The notes beneath the pieces were generated by a model. The model was not told the DNA's origin. It saw only the letters and a list, made by a program, of their open reading frames with translations, and ran no database searches. Below, one piece after another: positions 36,001 through 46,500 of a stretch of 64,000 bases of DNA. The first letter of the stretch is position 1. Every line of letters begins with the position of its first letter. Origin of the DNA: Struthidea cinerea (taxonomy: Eukaryota; Chordata; Aves; Passeriformes; Corcoracidae); NCBI GenBank assembly GCA_013397865.1, contig VZTI01001695.1:8379-72378 (forward strand), given 5' to 3'. The translations under genes were made by a program, and so were the position numbers.

Positions 36001-39000
36001 AGCGTAGGTTTAGGTTAGAGATGAGGAAGAAATTCATTACTGTGAGGGTGGTGCGGCATTGGAACAGGGTGCCAGAGAAATTGTGGATGCCCCATCTGTG
36101 GCAGTGTTTAGGGCCAGGCTGGATGGGGCCCTGAGCAACCAGGTCTGGTGAAAGGTGTCCCTGCTCACAGCAGGGGGGTTGGAACCAGATGATCTTTAAG
36201 GTCCCTCCCAACCCAGGCCATTCTGTGATTCCATGAAAGCTGATAGGGAAATATGAGCAATAATTTTGATAGCAAATTGGCAACAACGCCTTGCAAAGAC
36301 ATTTTCCAAACATGAAATAAAGGTCAGGGAGGAGGGGGGCACGACACAGTCAAAATGGAGCTGAGCAAGTGTCTGTGCTTCAGCATGCCTGTTACTTGAA
36401 GGGTGGTTTTGGCTCTGCAAAAACATGCCTTAAAATGAAGCAAATGAGAAGCATACTTTTCACGTTGTGTGTGTGTGTGTATTGCATTCATACTTCCTCA
36501 GGGCATGTTTCTTCCCTGAACAGCATTCAGAGTTCATACTGGAATCCAAGGTCTGGAATCCTTATCCACAAAGTTTGGATGGACTTCAGATTGAATAGGA
36601 TAATTAATACTTAGACAGTAGCATTTCTTTTCCTTCTTTTGGCTTGAAAAGTTTATTAGCACTTTTCAAGTGCTGAATGTGCTCAAATACTTATAAGCAT
36701 GATGAGGCTTTTGGCTGTTAAAGCACTGCAGGTTGTCTGCTTTTTCTGTTTATGCTTTTAAACCTATGTACTTATATAGAGTTTATAAGTTATTTCATGT
36801 CTTTCACTCAGCTCACACAGTTGTAGATGTTTCTTTTTCTTGGTAAAAAAAACACTTCACAGCTTGGAAGTGTTGCAGTATTTCCTATGTGGACTAAATA
36901 ATTCTCAAAAGAGGGCAACAATCTGACAGCTGGAGGTAATTTGGGTGGGGAGGGAATATTTTTGTCTTCAAATGCAGTAAGGTCTTTGCCACAGGTGGAA
37001 GCATCCATTTGAATTTGAACGACTGTTCCCCATGATCACGTTCTGCAGAGCTCCCCTTTAGGAGCCCTGTTTTGTGGGCATGTCTGAGATGGCAGAGTAT
37101 TCACTCAGCCTGGGCAGAACTTTGCTGCCTACACAATAACATTTTGTATGCATGGTGTCCCACCAGTCTTAAATGTACGGAGAGAATCCTTGAACTTTTC
37201 CTTAGAGTCCTACAGTTTGTTGGTAGAAGGAATATGATGTCCTTAGGTAAAAAAGCGCCTCCCACTCTCCATTGCCTGAGTGAAAGAGATGAGGGAGCAG
37301 GCAGCTCCATATGTTCCTGTGAGAATGCTGCTTCCTAGTGCAGTAGGGGAGCAGCTCTTGGCTCAATAGCTTCTTGCAGAGACAGGAACGGAAAGCTGTG
37401 AGTGATGAAGTGGATCTAGCAGGGTCATGCCCTACATCTGCTGCCTCCAGCAAAGGTTTCTGTGCAAAGGAGACCAGTGCATGCTGGCTGGATGCTTGCT
37501 TGGTTCTTCAAGTGGATCACAGCCCTGGCTCCCAAGCAGCCCGAGTATTGGCTAAGGACTTGGTAAATGGTGTGGACTGCTGTGTCATGTCTGTAAACCC
37601 TTGGTGCAGTAAACTTTAAAAAAATATCTTCCAGCTTTGCAATAAATCTCAGACCAAGTGACTCAAAGGACATTGCTTTACATCTGAATCCCCGAATGAA
37701 AAATAAAGTTTTTGTAAGAAACTCCTACCTTCATGACAGCTGGGGAGAAGAAGAAAAGGAAGTTGCTAACTTCCCTTTCAGTCCGGGGATGTACTTTGAG
37801 GTAAGATTAACTGAAACATAGCATCAAACTGGAAAAACTGCCAAATGGATTAGCACTGGTGCTTAAATGTCCTGTTAGTAATACAGATTTAAATAAAACT
37901 GCTATTCCTGCATTTCATGAAATACTTGAAATATTTTCTTGAAAATACTTAGGATTAAATGGGACTGTAGGGAGCAGAGATTTGTCTTTATTTAATAATG
38001 GTTTTTAAGTAGTTGCAAAAATTCAACCTGTGCTCAGAGGAAATTTAAATTAAATTGAATTGTACCTGATGATTCTTATGGGTCCCTTGCAGCTTAAGTT
38101 ATTGTATGAAATTCTATGAATTTTTTTGATGCTCCATTTTTGTTTTTAAATGTTGCTTTTGCATGAAACATTCTCTGTAACAGAAACAGGTCTTGCCCAA
38201 GTCTAGGCTAGGTCATCAGATTGTTTTTCACATCTTGCCTGAGCTTAACTGTTTCTCTTCTTGCTTTCCAGCTGATTATTTTCTGTGATGCCTACCAGTT
38301 CAAAGTTGCTATTAATGGTGTTCACACTCTGGAGTACAAGCATCGTTTTAAACAACTTGAAAAGATCAACATAGTGGAAGTCATGGGAGATGTTAATTTA
38401 TTAGATGTGAGGAGCTGGTAGTTCTTTTCAATGAGCACTAAAAGAACCTCTTCCAATGACAGTGCCTCCTTGTCAAGTACAAACAGGTGCTGACTCATGC
38501 TGAGCCTGCCTTTAATCTCTCTAGGCTTTTGCATTTGCCTCTCTGAGTTAGGCAAGTCCAGAAATGCTAACTGCAAGATTAAATCCTTCTCTAGTTTACA
38601 GTTTCCTGGCAAGCTAAGTAAGTGTTTGCTCAGATAAATCTCCTGTATTACTGAATTTAGCAATATGAAGATGCTGCATCATACTGTGTGTAACAATTGC
38701 ACTCTGTGTGTTTAAGTTAAACTGCCGTTTGGCATTCTGCAATACCATACATTCGATATTGTGAAGTAGAAATGAGACTGAAATAGGATCCAAAGATAGT
38801 TATCCACCTCAAAAGGGATGTTCATAATTTATTTAAGATAGAGCTATGGATTGTAATTTTCTATGTCCTAATTTATGTTAGCACCTATAACCTTTACAGC
38901 AACAACCTTTAAAGCAAACAGTTGACCTGTTACTTCTGGCCAAAGGAAAGGAGTTTGATCTTACTTCTTAGCCTGCTGCTGTAATAGCACCTTCTCTGAC

Positions 39001-39530
39001 ACCTATGGTTATGGCACCTCCTGCTTACAAGGGCCCAAGATTTCTAGCTTTTAGTTTTCCAAAGTGAAACATGGAGAAGTGATTTAGCTGGTTTCAATTA
39101 CATGAACTTTTGAAAGCTTGTTTGATCTGAAGTCGCTCCTGACTGGGTTAAGAATCCTTAGGGTCTGAAGTAGATGTTTGTGGGTTTCATTTTTAAAATA
39201 CGTGTGAATCCAGGTAGGGTTTCAGCTGAGAGGGCACTTGACTACTCAGCAGTGGACTAGAGAATGAATCCTTTTTCAGTCTTGAATTAAAATACTATAT
39301 ATGTGAAATAAGCTGTTCCTATTCAGCTTTCCGTACAAATGTCAGTCTTTTTATATTCTTTTTAAAAACAAGTTACTACTGTTTATCAACACATGCCTGA
39401 AAGATGTCCCTATATACAATCTTAAGACTGCTAAAACTGAAGCAATTTCAAGAATAAGATGTACACTAAAAGACTTTAAATGACCAGATTTAATGTATAA
39501 AAAGTATCAATAAAAACATATGTGAACTCT
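23948..39530 (+). CDS. LGALS8: LGALS8, galectin-8 (gene span; CDS 25983-26096, 29897-29985, 30576-30786, 31444-31560, 33663-33719, 33798-33824, 35207-35295, 37635-37800, 38272-38421)
   Basis: This is a tandem-repeat galectin that binds beta-galactosides. It is secreted without a signal peptide and also acts in the cytosol, where in mammals it marks damaged vesicles for autophagy. Nine coding exons chain in phase to 339 residues (human 317 or 359). Residues 1-38 are an N-terminal extension with three 12-residue repeats. Residues 39-177 are the N-domain: HFNPR (88-92), N102, W109, E112, plus R68, Q70 and R82 at the places of human R45, Q47 and R59 that favour 3'-sialylated sugars. Residues 178-205 are a short linker. 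Residues 206-339 are the C-domain: HLNPR (251-255), N264, W271, E274 and K276, where Arg is usual. The protein ends LLDVRSW as in mammals. ATG 25983 follows an in-frame TGA at 25956. A CpG-island non-coding exon precedes it. Confidence 0.96.
24018..25938 (+). other. LGALS8 intron 1
   Basis: About 1.9 kb with no coding exon recognised. A further alternative 5' UTR exon, as known for mammalian LGALS8, cannot be excluded. Confidence 0.55.
25939..26096 (+). CDS. LGALS8: LGALS8 exon with start codon and N-terminal tandem repeat
   Basis: Coding begins at ATG 25983-25985; TGA at 25956-25958 closes the frame upstream. The acceptor is CCAGCAG, so the exon begins at 25939 or 25942 (in 5' UTR, no protein effect). 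The 38 residues end TISNP, like human IIYNP at the same exon boundary. Residues 4-38 are three tandem units: LGAPQQEMRKLT, LDTPQKEICKLP, LDTSQKTISNP. The donor is CCCG|GTAACT. The human exon codes only 15 residues. Confidence 0.88.
25992..26096 (+). repeat. LGALS8: 36-nt in-frame tandem repeat within galectin-8 start exon
   Basis: Units 25992-26027, 26028-26063 and 26064-26096 (last one 33 nt) align without gaps. By eye, unit 1 and 2 share 28 of 36 bases, and unit 2 and 3 share 25 of 33. The reading frame is kept through all three. Confidence 0.9.
26097..29896 (+). other. LGALS8 intron 2 (3.8 kb)
   Basis: No coding exons, RNA genes or named repeats are recognised. A purine-rich plus strand (G/A-rich) segment lies at about 27015-27310. 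Confidence 0.5.
29897..29985 (+). CDS. LGALS8: LGALS8 exon, start of N-terminal carbohydrate-recognition domain
   Basis: Encodes TIPYVGTIHGGLVPGELIVI and HGTVPDDAD, with the split Arg codon of R68 (human R45 equivalent). Borders are TTCTAG|ACCA and GACAG|GTAGTG. Confidence 0.96.
30576..30786 (+). CDS. LGALS8: LGALS8 exon, core of N-terminal CRD
   Basis: This 211-nt exon carries the sugar-binding signature of the N-domain: FQVDLQ, KPR, HFNPRF, VCNT, EKWGWEE and FEIVIMILKDKFQ. It is the standard galectin core exon. Borders are ATTAG|GTTCC and CCAG|GTGAGT. Confidence 0.97.
31444..31560 (+). CDS. LGALS8: LGALS8 exon, end of N-terminal CRD
   Basis: Encodes VTVNKKHLLLYNHRIS, LEKIDTLGIYGKVQI and KTIEFVSK, the terminal beta-strands of the N-domain. 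Borders are CTTTAG|GTGAC and TAAG|GTAAGT. Confidence 0.97.
33663..33719 (+). CDS. LGALS8: LGALS8 linker exon a
   Basis: This 57-nt exon encodes SLQGSQPSSLGVTKINTEN, aligned to human DLQSTQASSLELTEISREN. It is part of the flexible linker between domains. Borders are CTGCAG|TCTT and AAAT|GTACGT. Confidence 0.93.
33798..33824 (+). CDS. LGALS8: LGALS8 linker micro-exon
   Basis: This 27-nt exon encodes GEMPNGSQL, at the place of the human nine-residue VPKSGTPQL exon. In-frame skipping would shorten the linker by nine residues. Borders are TTTGTAG|GGGG and ATTG|GTAAGT. Confidence 0.9.
35207..35295 (+). CDS. LGALS8: LGALS8 exon, start of C-terminal CRD
   Basis: Encodes GVPYVGKLDTALRPGCTIAI and KGEVNKNPK plus the first two bases of S235. 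Borders are CTTCCAG|GGTG and AGAG|GTATGT. The homologous exon of the N-domain is 29897-29985, the same length and phase, as expected for a duplicated CRD. Confidence 0.95.
35785..36236 (+). mobile_element. CR1 LINE 3' fragment (sense) in LGALS8 intron
   Basis: Matches the CR1 3' region: GGATGGAGCACCTCTCCT, TTTTCAGCCTGGG, CCAGTACATGAAGGGAGCCT, GAGGGTGGTGCGGCATTGGA, GGCTGGATGGGGCCCTGAG, GATCTTTAAGGTCCCTCCCA and the terminal ATTCTGTGATTCCATGA. It is a 5'-truncated copy of an older subfamily than the one at 22886. Confidence 0.93.
37635..37800 (+). CDS. LGALS8: LGALS8 exon, core of C-terminal CRD
   Basis: Encodes SFAINLRPSDSKDIALHLNP, then RMKNKVFVRNSYLHD, SWGEEEKE and FPFSPGMYFE. The sugar-contact set is H251, N253, R255, N264, W271, E274. 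The usual Arg of WGxExR is Lys276. Borders are CTTCCAG|CTTT and TGAG|GTAAGA. Confidence 0.96.
38272..38421 (+). CDS. LGALS8: LGALS8 last coding exon
   Basis: Encodes LIIFCDAYQFKVAINGVHTL, EYKHRFKQLEKIN and ends GDVNLLDVRSW with stop TAG at 38419-38421. The acceptor is CTTTCCAG|CTGA. The end is near-identical in type to human HLLEVRSW. Confidence 0.97.
   Translation: MIIFCDAYQFKVAINGVHTLEYKHRFKQLEKINIVEVMGDVNLLDVRSW
38422..39530 (+). other. LGALS8: LGALS8 3' UTR
   Basis: Runs from the stop codon to shortly after the AATAAA at 39509-39514. The cleavage point is estimated 10-25 bases beyond it. Other AT-rich stretches could give shorter isoforms. Confidence 0.65.
39509..39514 (+). terminator. 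LGALS8: LGALS8 poly(A) signal AATAAA
   Basis: Canonical hexamer about 1.09 kb after the LGALS8 stop, the best-placed signal before the convergent HEATR1 end. Confidence 0.7.
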
Positions 39531-39534
39531 GCTT

Positions 39535-40545
39535 TTCTCCAAGTGTAGTTAATTACCTATGATCCATTTTTGGTCTATTATCTTGTTTTGTTTTGCTTAT
39601 TGTCTTACCAGTATCTCCAAGTTGGCAAAACGCCCCTGACTGGAGAACCATTTCCCCATCAAGGAATTAGTGATCCACAGACCAGTTAACCTGAGCAGGC
39701 TTTGGGGCTGGGCTGTGGCCATGCTGGGGTGGCCTTGAGGCCTGTGCTATGCTGTATGTACCCCTTGGCTGCAGGATAAACTCATTGGAACAGAGGAGCT
39801 GGTAGGCAGCTCCTCATGGCAGTAATGCACTTGTGTGTCCTTGCCTTTACCTAAGAGTTCAGCAGATGTTCTCATGGGAATGTCCTTTCTGTTTGACAGC
39901 AGAAACAATTAACAGTTTTAAGAAAATCCTGTAAGAGCGTGATATGGTACTCTTTCCACATATGGGATCTACATGGCATGCTGCACCCTGGACAGAAGCT
40001 CGTTCCCAGCACCCAATGGGATGTAAGATTATCCTCTGTATAGTGTCAGTTCTACCCAGTTGCATTTTAAACCCTGTTTTACAGAGTCTGCCTGTCTTAG
40101 TACCAATGGAATGAACCAGCACCTCGTGGTGCAAAACAAGTAGTAAGTTTTTGGGGAAATTCATTATCATAGCAAGCAATTTATTCTTGAACTTCAGCTA
40201 ATCAGTAGCAGTCTTTAAAGACTGTAAAACAGATTTAGTTCCTACATGAATCATAGTTTCTTGGAACTTCTTTTTCAGTATTTTAAGTGGGTATACTTTT
40301 AACTTCCCTATAGATGACAGGAAAAACCATATTCTCAGGCTTGCAGTGCATTGGTCCAGTGAGTACCATGCTTGGAGCACGACAGCCCTTCCACTGGGAC
40401 AGTAACTTATACCCCAAGCACAGTGGAATTCAGCAAGTCTCACATACTGTCACTCAGGATTTCTTTATAGCCTGCTCCAGTTTCCCACTGTTAAGAGCAG
40501 TTAAGGAAAAGTCATAAGAAAGGTACCCAGTCCATCCAGAAATGA
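39535..40545. other. Spacer between convergent LGALS8 and HEATR1
   Basis: About 1 kb with no recognisable gene or repeat. It separates the two facing poly(A) signals. Confidence 0.55.
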
Positions 40546-40549
40546 TAAA

Positions 40550-43500
40550 GCCAGATTCTTAAAATATTTTATTAAAAAGTTAAAATCTTGTCTCTGATAA
40601 AAACAGTTACGAGTTTGCCTGTAACACCTGAATGTGTAAATCTAACACAATTCAGACAAAATTTGAAAACAACTTAGAAGTAGCTTTGGAGTGGTTCTCC
40701 CAAAATGACTTCCAGTTGTTGAATTGTCTTCTGACACTGCTGTTCAACTTCTTCACATTCATCTAGAAAAAGAAATTAAGCAGGATTTAAGTAGAGCAAT
40801 GATTACAAGGCTACCCTAGGAAGGCTTTGTCACTCATCAAGGCTAGAACCATCCTCAAACACCATGTATGAAATTATTATTCAGAAATATTTTGTCACTG
40901 AACTAGGCAAACTCTTTCTACTGTGACACTGATCAAAAATTTGCAAATGGGGAGATGTGTACAGGCTACAACACTGAAGAAACCACCGTAATTTAACTGA
41001 ACTTCATGAGTGTGTTTGATATGATCCATTTCAATTTGCATTTGGTGTAAGCTACCATATACCAATCGTAAGATTTATAGCAGTTATAACAACGAGCCTG
41101 TCTGAATAAGTAAGTCACCCTTCCCTAATTCCAGTTTAGAATATTACCTTCCATAAGCTCAGCTAAGAATGGAATAGATTCTGGTAGCAGGACCAGGTAG
41201 TTCTCCTTCAGTTTTTGCGCAACTTCTATCAAAGCAAGCAGGGCAGCAAACCGGACCTAAACCAAAACAATTATGTAAGGAAACAAACATTACAGTATAG
41301 TTCCCTGTTTTCCCCCACCCCGCCTTCTTTCCATTCATTATAAGGTTAAAATCTTCCATTACTGAAGGGAACTAGTTTTAAGCTAATTTAAATATTAAGA
41401 TCTGGGTTAACATAATGGCAAATGAAAAACAGGTTGCAAGAAGCAGGTAATGTTGCTGCAAGTTATTTGATATAATGGACTTTAACTTCCTGTCACAATG
41501 CCACTTCCACTGTATCAGGGCTTAGCTCAGTACTATGAAAAACCAAGTACACTCCCTTAATGTCTATAACCTGTCAGTAGAAGAGTCTTGAAAAAAGTCT
41601 ATATAATAAACAGGTCTGAAAGCTGATAACTGTCTTCCAGGTACCCCTCTAAAGTGCCCCTGTCTTCATACACAAATAATTATCTCTTATTCCAACAGAT
41701 ACCCAATCTTCAAAAAACCCAAACTGCTCAATATAAAAGACATGTGGAATATTGACTGCTTACAGTGAGAGCAGAAGAGCATGCTGCACCCATCTCTACA
41801 ACTTGGGAGTACTGTGGTACAGCACCAGTATTTTAATTTAGTCTGGTATTTCAGCAGTGACTTGGTTAATTCACTTCTGATTTTGGGGGCACTGTTTCCA
41901 TTTTCTAGCACGACAAAGAAAACCAGTTCAAATTCTGATAGCTCCCAACCTTAGGAGAATTGTGCCTTGTCTTCAGCAGGATCTGGTAGTTCAGAGGTTT
42001 CCAAAGAGAATCATCTGCCATTGCCACTGAAAACTGAGCTATGCAGGGTATCAGGTGTGCTGTCACTCTTTCCTGAAACTTCTCATCTCCTCCAAGCACA
42101 TTTTCTAGCTGTGGAAATAAAACAGATCCAGGCTCATATAAACCCAGCCAAAAACACTTCTAGCTTTGGCTTTCAGGTACTCAAGAATTAAGAGTCAAAG
42201 GTCATCAGTGGAAGTGCACTGGTCTGCAAGAGCTCAGCAGCATGCATGAACCTTACAGAACAAAGACATTTAGAAAAGGATAAAAAATTAATCAGTAGTC
42301 CAGAGTCTTAGGCAAAACAATCAATACTGTCTGTAGCCCAAAGACAATGAACTAATCCCCCCCTTTTTGTTAAGGCGGAGGACTGACACCTAATCTTTTT
42401 TTTTTAACTATCAAAGGGAAAAAAAAGTCAGCTATGAATTGTTTTTAAGGGTTTGTCAATACCTGATCGACCAGGGGCTGCATCAAGGTTTCTGCTCTTT
42501 CTTTACTCAGGAACTTCTGGGTGTCAAACAGAAAGAGCTTGTGCAGACAGTCCATGGTGAACTGCAACAGTAGACAGCTCTTTTCTGTGTTATTGTCAGA
42601 GTCAAAGAAAGCTTCATCTACACACCAGCCAAGGAGAAGAATAAAAAAAATCATCAACAGAATGAAAACACCAAACTTCACCCTGCAGGACAGAAACATT
42701 GCTAGTCTGTGAATGTAGCTAAGGGATAGACTACACAGCGATTATGGACTCATCACTCAGAACAATAACGTGGATGTGATAGCGTATCTGGCTTTAAGCT
42801 ACTGCCCCAGCAGGTCTGCTACTGATGGAAATAAAGAGAATAGCCACAGGCTACAGGGAAAGTGCTTGGCCATACCTGTGGATATGGACAGTTTCTTCAG
42901 GCTACTACAACTGGGATGGGCAAATAGTTTCCCACAGGAAACAGTGACACCTATTTTTGCCCAGAAAGCAGAGGACTCTGAATACACCAGGTAGCATGTA
43001 AGAGAAGTCAGTGAATGAAAAAGAAAAAAGCAAAAAGAGAAACAAGTCTCCTTCTTTCTACACAATTTCTTACTCGGGGAACTCACTGGGACTGACACTG
43101 AAAATTTTCCTGTGGTCTCAACTCTGAAAGCATAGTGCCCAAGGATGAAAAATGTTCTTTGGTTCCATCAGAGGAAGATTTCTCATTTACCAGAGAAAGA
43201 AAAAAGAGAGAAATGAATTATGCGTTCTGTGAAATAAATCCTGTAAGACTAAAATTTCAGCAATTAAAATTAACTTCTCAGCAATCCAGACTAAGCTGCT
43301 CTGTAGCCAGTAACTGACAGCTTACCAGTTTTAGAAATGTTGACCTGGTTCAGTGTCTCAGCAAATGGCTTCACTAAATGACCAGCAAAGAGGGTGAAGA
43401 GACCCTTGAGCTTGTCTGCAATGCAGTCTGCTATTCGGTGGAATGTCAGCAGCCTGTCTTTTAGGGTAGACTCTGTCTTGGACCAATCAAAGAGCTGAAA

Positions 43501-46500
43501 GTGAAAGGCAGATTAGCTGTTTCCTGGGTCTGTGCACTGGAAAACCCAAACGTGCTGATGCAGATGAATCATTTAGACTTCTTACCTTGAAGAAGAGGGG
43601 CCTGAAAGAAGCCTCGGAAAGTTTCATAACCATACTGATTAGACAGTCAATAATGTAAGCCTCTATCTTACCAACTTCCTCTAAATCATCCTAGAAAAAT
43701 CAGAAAACATAATTCTGTGTTTGAAATGTAAGAATTTGAGCTTTCAAAGCACATTTTAATTTTGTCTATTTCAGACTAAATACTTAACTATCATGTTTTC
43801 TACCATAAGAACAATTTGAAAGAAGAGTATTTCATACCCAGAATTTTAGAGCACGTATACAATCCGTAACAGCACGTATACAATCTACTAATCTTTTTTT
43901 AAACAAGTGATAGAATTAGCATGTGGAGAGGTGCAGCTGCTGCTCATCCTCCCAATCAAGCTACCTCGGCATGCTCTGTTCGGAAGTCCAGGACTTTCAT
44001 GAAAAATGCTGTCAGTTCAGGCTGATGGGAGATCAGGTGCTCCTTCTCCATACCAGCAATGTGCTCCTTCAAAATGTTCATAAGGGGACCCAGGCAGTTC
44101 TGCCGAAACAAAAGCAAAGCAATGCAAAGGCAACTGTGACATTGACAGTAACGGAGAAACCTAACTAGGGAATTGGATTCATGCACTTCATGCACTTACT
44201 CATTAAAATACTGTCGATAAAATAAATAAGCTTTTCCCCTGTACTTTTGGGAGCTTAAGTCAGTAGGATTCCTGAAAAGCATTGTCTACCCTCTGCCATA
44301 CTGGAGAGCATTCTGACTCACTCATGTTCCTAGCACATAAATGAAGTCCCTTATGAATGGGATGATCTCCCAAGCATTCATCATCTAACATGCAAAGGAC
44401 ATTAAACTGTTGGATCTCTCCCAGATCCACCTTTCCCGAATCACCACAGCAGTACAAAAAACCCCAGAGATTATAATATAGAGACTATGGTAGGTTTGGC
44501 TGGGATGGAGTTAATTTTCTTCATAGCAGCTCACATGGTGCTGTGTATTAGCCCTGTGACCAAAACAACTCTGATTACACAGTGGTGTTTTAGCTGTTGC
44601 TGAACAGTGCTTGTAAGACTTCCTTTGTTTCTCATTCTGCTGCCACAGTGAGCAGGCTGGTGGTGGCCAAGGCACTGGGAGGGGACACAGCTGAACCAAA
44701 GTTTTCACTGCTTGTTTCTTTTTTTTTCTTCTCCTTCTTTACCTCAGTGCTAAAGGATGAAAAAACCCCTTACCTTGCGGGTATGCACCACCTCACTGTA
44801 ACACTTGGTAACCGCAGGCAGGAGTATTCGGGGAGCCAGCCGTGTCGCCAGGATGGTTTTTAGTGATGCTACACGTATGCTTATCTGGGAAGAAGGACCG
44901 AACTCGGCCACAATCTTTTCCAAGCGGACAACCTATGAGGAATTCCAACAAGAGTCAGGCCTACTTACCAACTAAAGAACTTATTTTACAGTAGCTGTCT
45001 GCTGCAAATGTCAGACAGGAATTTTGCTGTTTGCACCACTTGAAGCACCTTACATTAAGCTGTCTGTACAAAGCTTCACTCTCTTCAGAAGACAAACACT
45101 GAATAAGATGCCCATGTCAACAGCAGAGGGTCAGAATGAGTCTAACAAGAGTGTTAGATACACATTCAACGAGACTGTGGATATTACAGAATGATCTTTT
45201 GGGATACATCTCCCTTTTCAAAGAGGCAAAATACAACCTATGTGAGGGAGGAGAAGGAGATGCTCTTAGGTTCTGTATCTGAGTCACCTCCACTGGAAAG
45301 TGAGTACAAGAGTCGTATGTTACGAACTTTCACATAGTTGGAACACACTCCTACTTCAGTTTCAGAGAAAAAAGTAATCTCTACAGCTTCTGCTGGGATC
45401 TGGGCACATCCTGTCCCCCCTGTACACACCCGGGGGAGTCACATAGCTCACCTGCAACAAGCATTCCAAAAGGTAAGGACTAAGGAAGTGTGGTAGTGTT
45501 TCTGCAACCTTTAGCAGAGCAGTGACAGCACTCAGCAGGTAAATCTCATTCGAGACCAGTTCCTTCTTACTTTTTAAAGTCTTCAAGAGTGCTGGCATCA
45601 GCCTGTGAATAACCAAACATAAGCAGAGAAAGGTGAAATAACTGACCATTTGGAGGTATGTTTCCAATCAAATAAATCCATCTGTTAAGCCTGCAAGGAC
45701 AATTTTCACCTGAGTTTTCACATGAATATTTGAGAAAATTCAGTATTCTGGGCTCACTGCCATATTTTCTTTTCAAGCTAATGAAGGATATTAGATTTAG
45801 AATCACAGAATGGTTTGGTCAGAAGAAATCTTTAAAGATCATCCAGATCAACACCTTTCACTCTATCAGGTTACTCAAAGCCCTGTCTTTAGTTTAAAGA
45901 TTTAACGACAGTAAGAGACTTATATTTGTGAAGAGATAAAATAGTCTTACAAGCAACAAGTTAGATGCTTGGATTCTTCTTGAATAGGGAGAATAAAATA
46001 ATGTAGCATGAAGGGTTTTCAACTGTACTCGTTCTCAAGTTTTTAAATGCAATCTGTTCTACAGAAAAAACACGGACCATGGTCTGATTTTTCTAAAGCC
46101 ATAAAGGTTGCCTCTCTAGTGACAGCAGCAGATTCCATAAGGAACTCTACTGTGCATTATAAAAGTCTTGCAATTTTCCCCACTAGTTTCTCAGTTCTGT
46201 GATGACAAAGCACCTTCAAGCACTAGAAATACTTTTAATCTTGTCTACGCAAAACACACAAGGGGGCAGACTGCCATCTGGCCTTCATCAGCATTCCTTC
46301 AGGAATGCATTTTAGTGTAACTAATTCCTGCTGCAGTTGGTTCTGTTAAAAAGAACCCAACAGTACCTTGGAAGCTGAGGTATTGCTTGGGCTTTCAGGG
46401 TATAGGTGACCTCAGCTATACAGAGCAAAGCACTTCCCATCACATTTTTTTCCTCCTTCTCTGAAGAAATGAGATCAATGGCAGTTTTCAGAACAGGCAC

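Noticed and set aside
35861..36313. 150-residue minus-strand open frame
   Set aside because: It is antisense to the CR1 fragment at 35785-36236.
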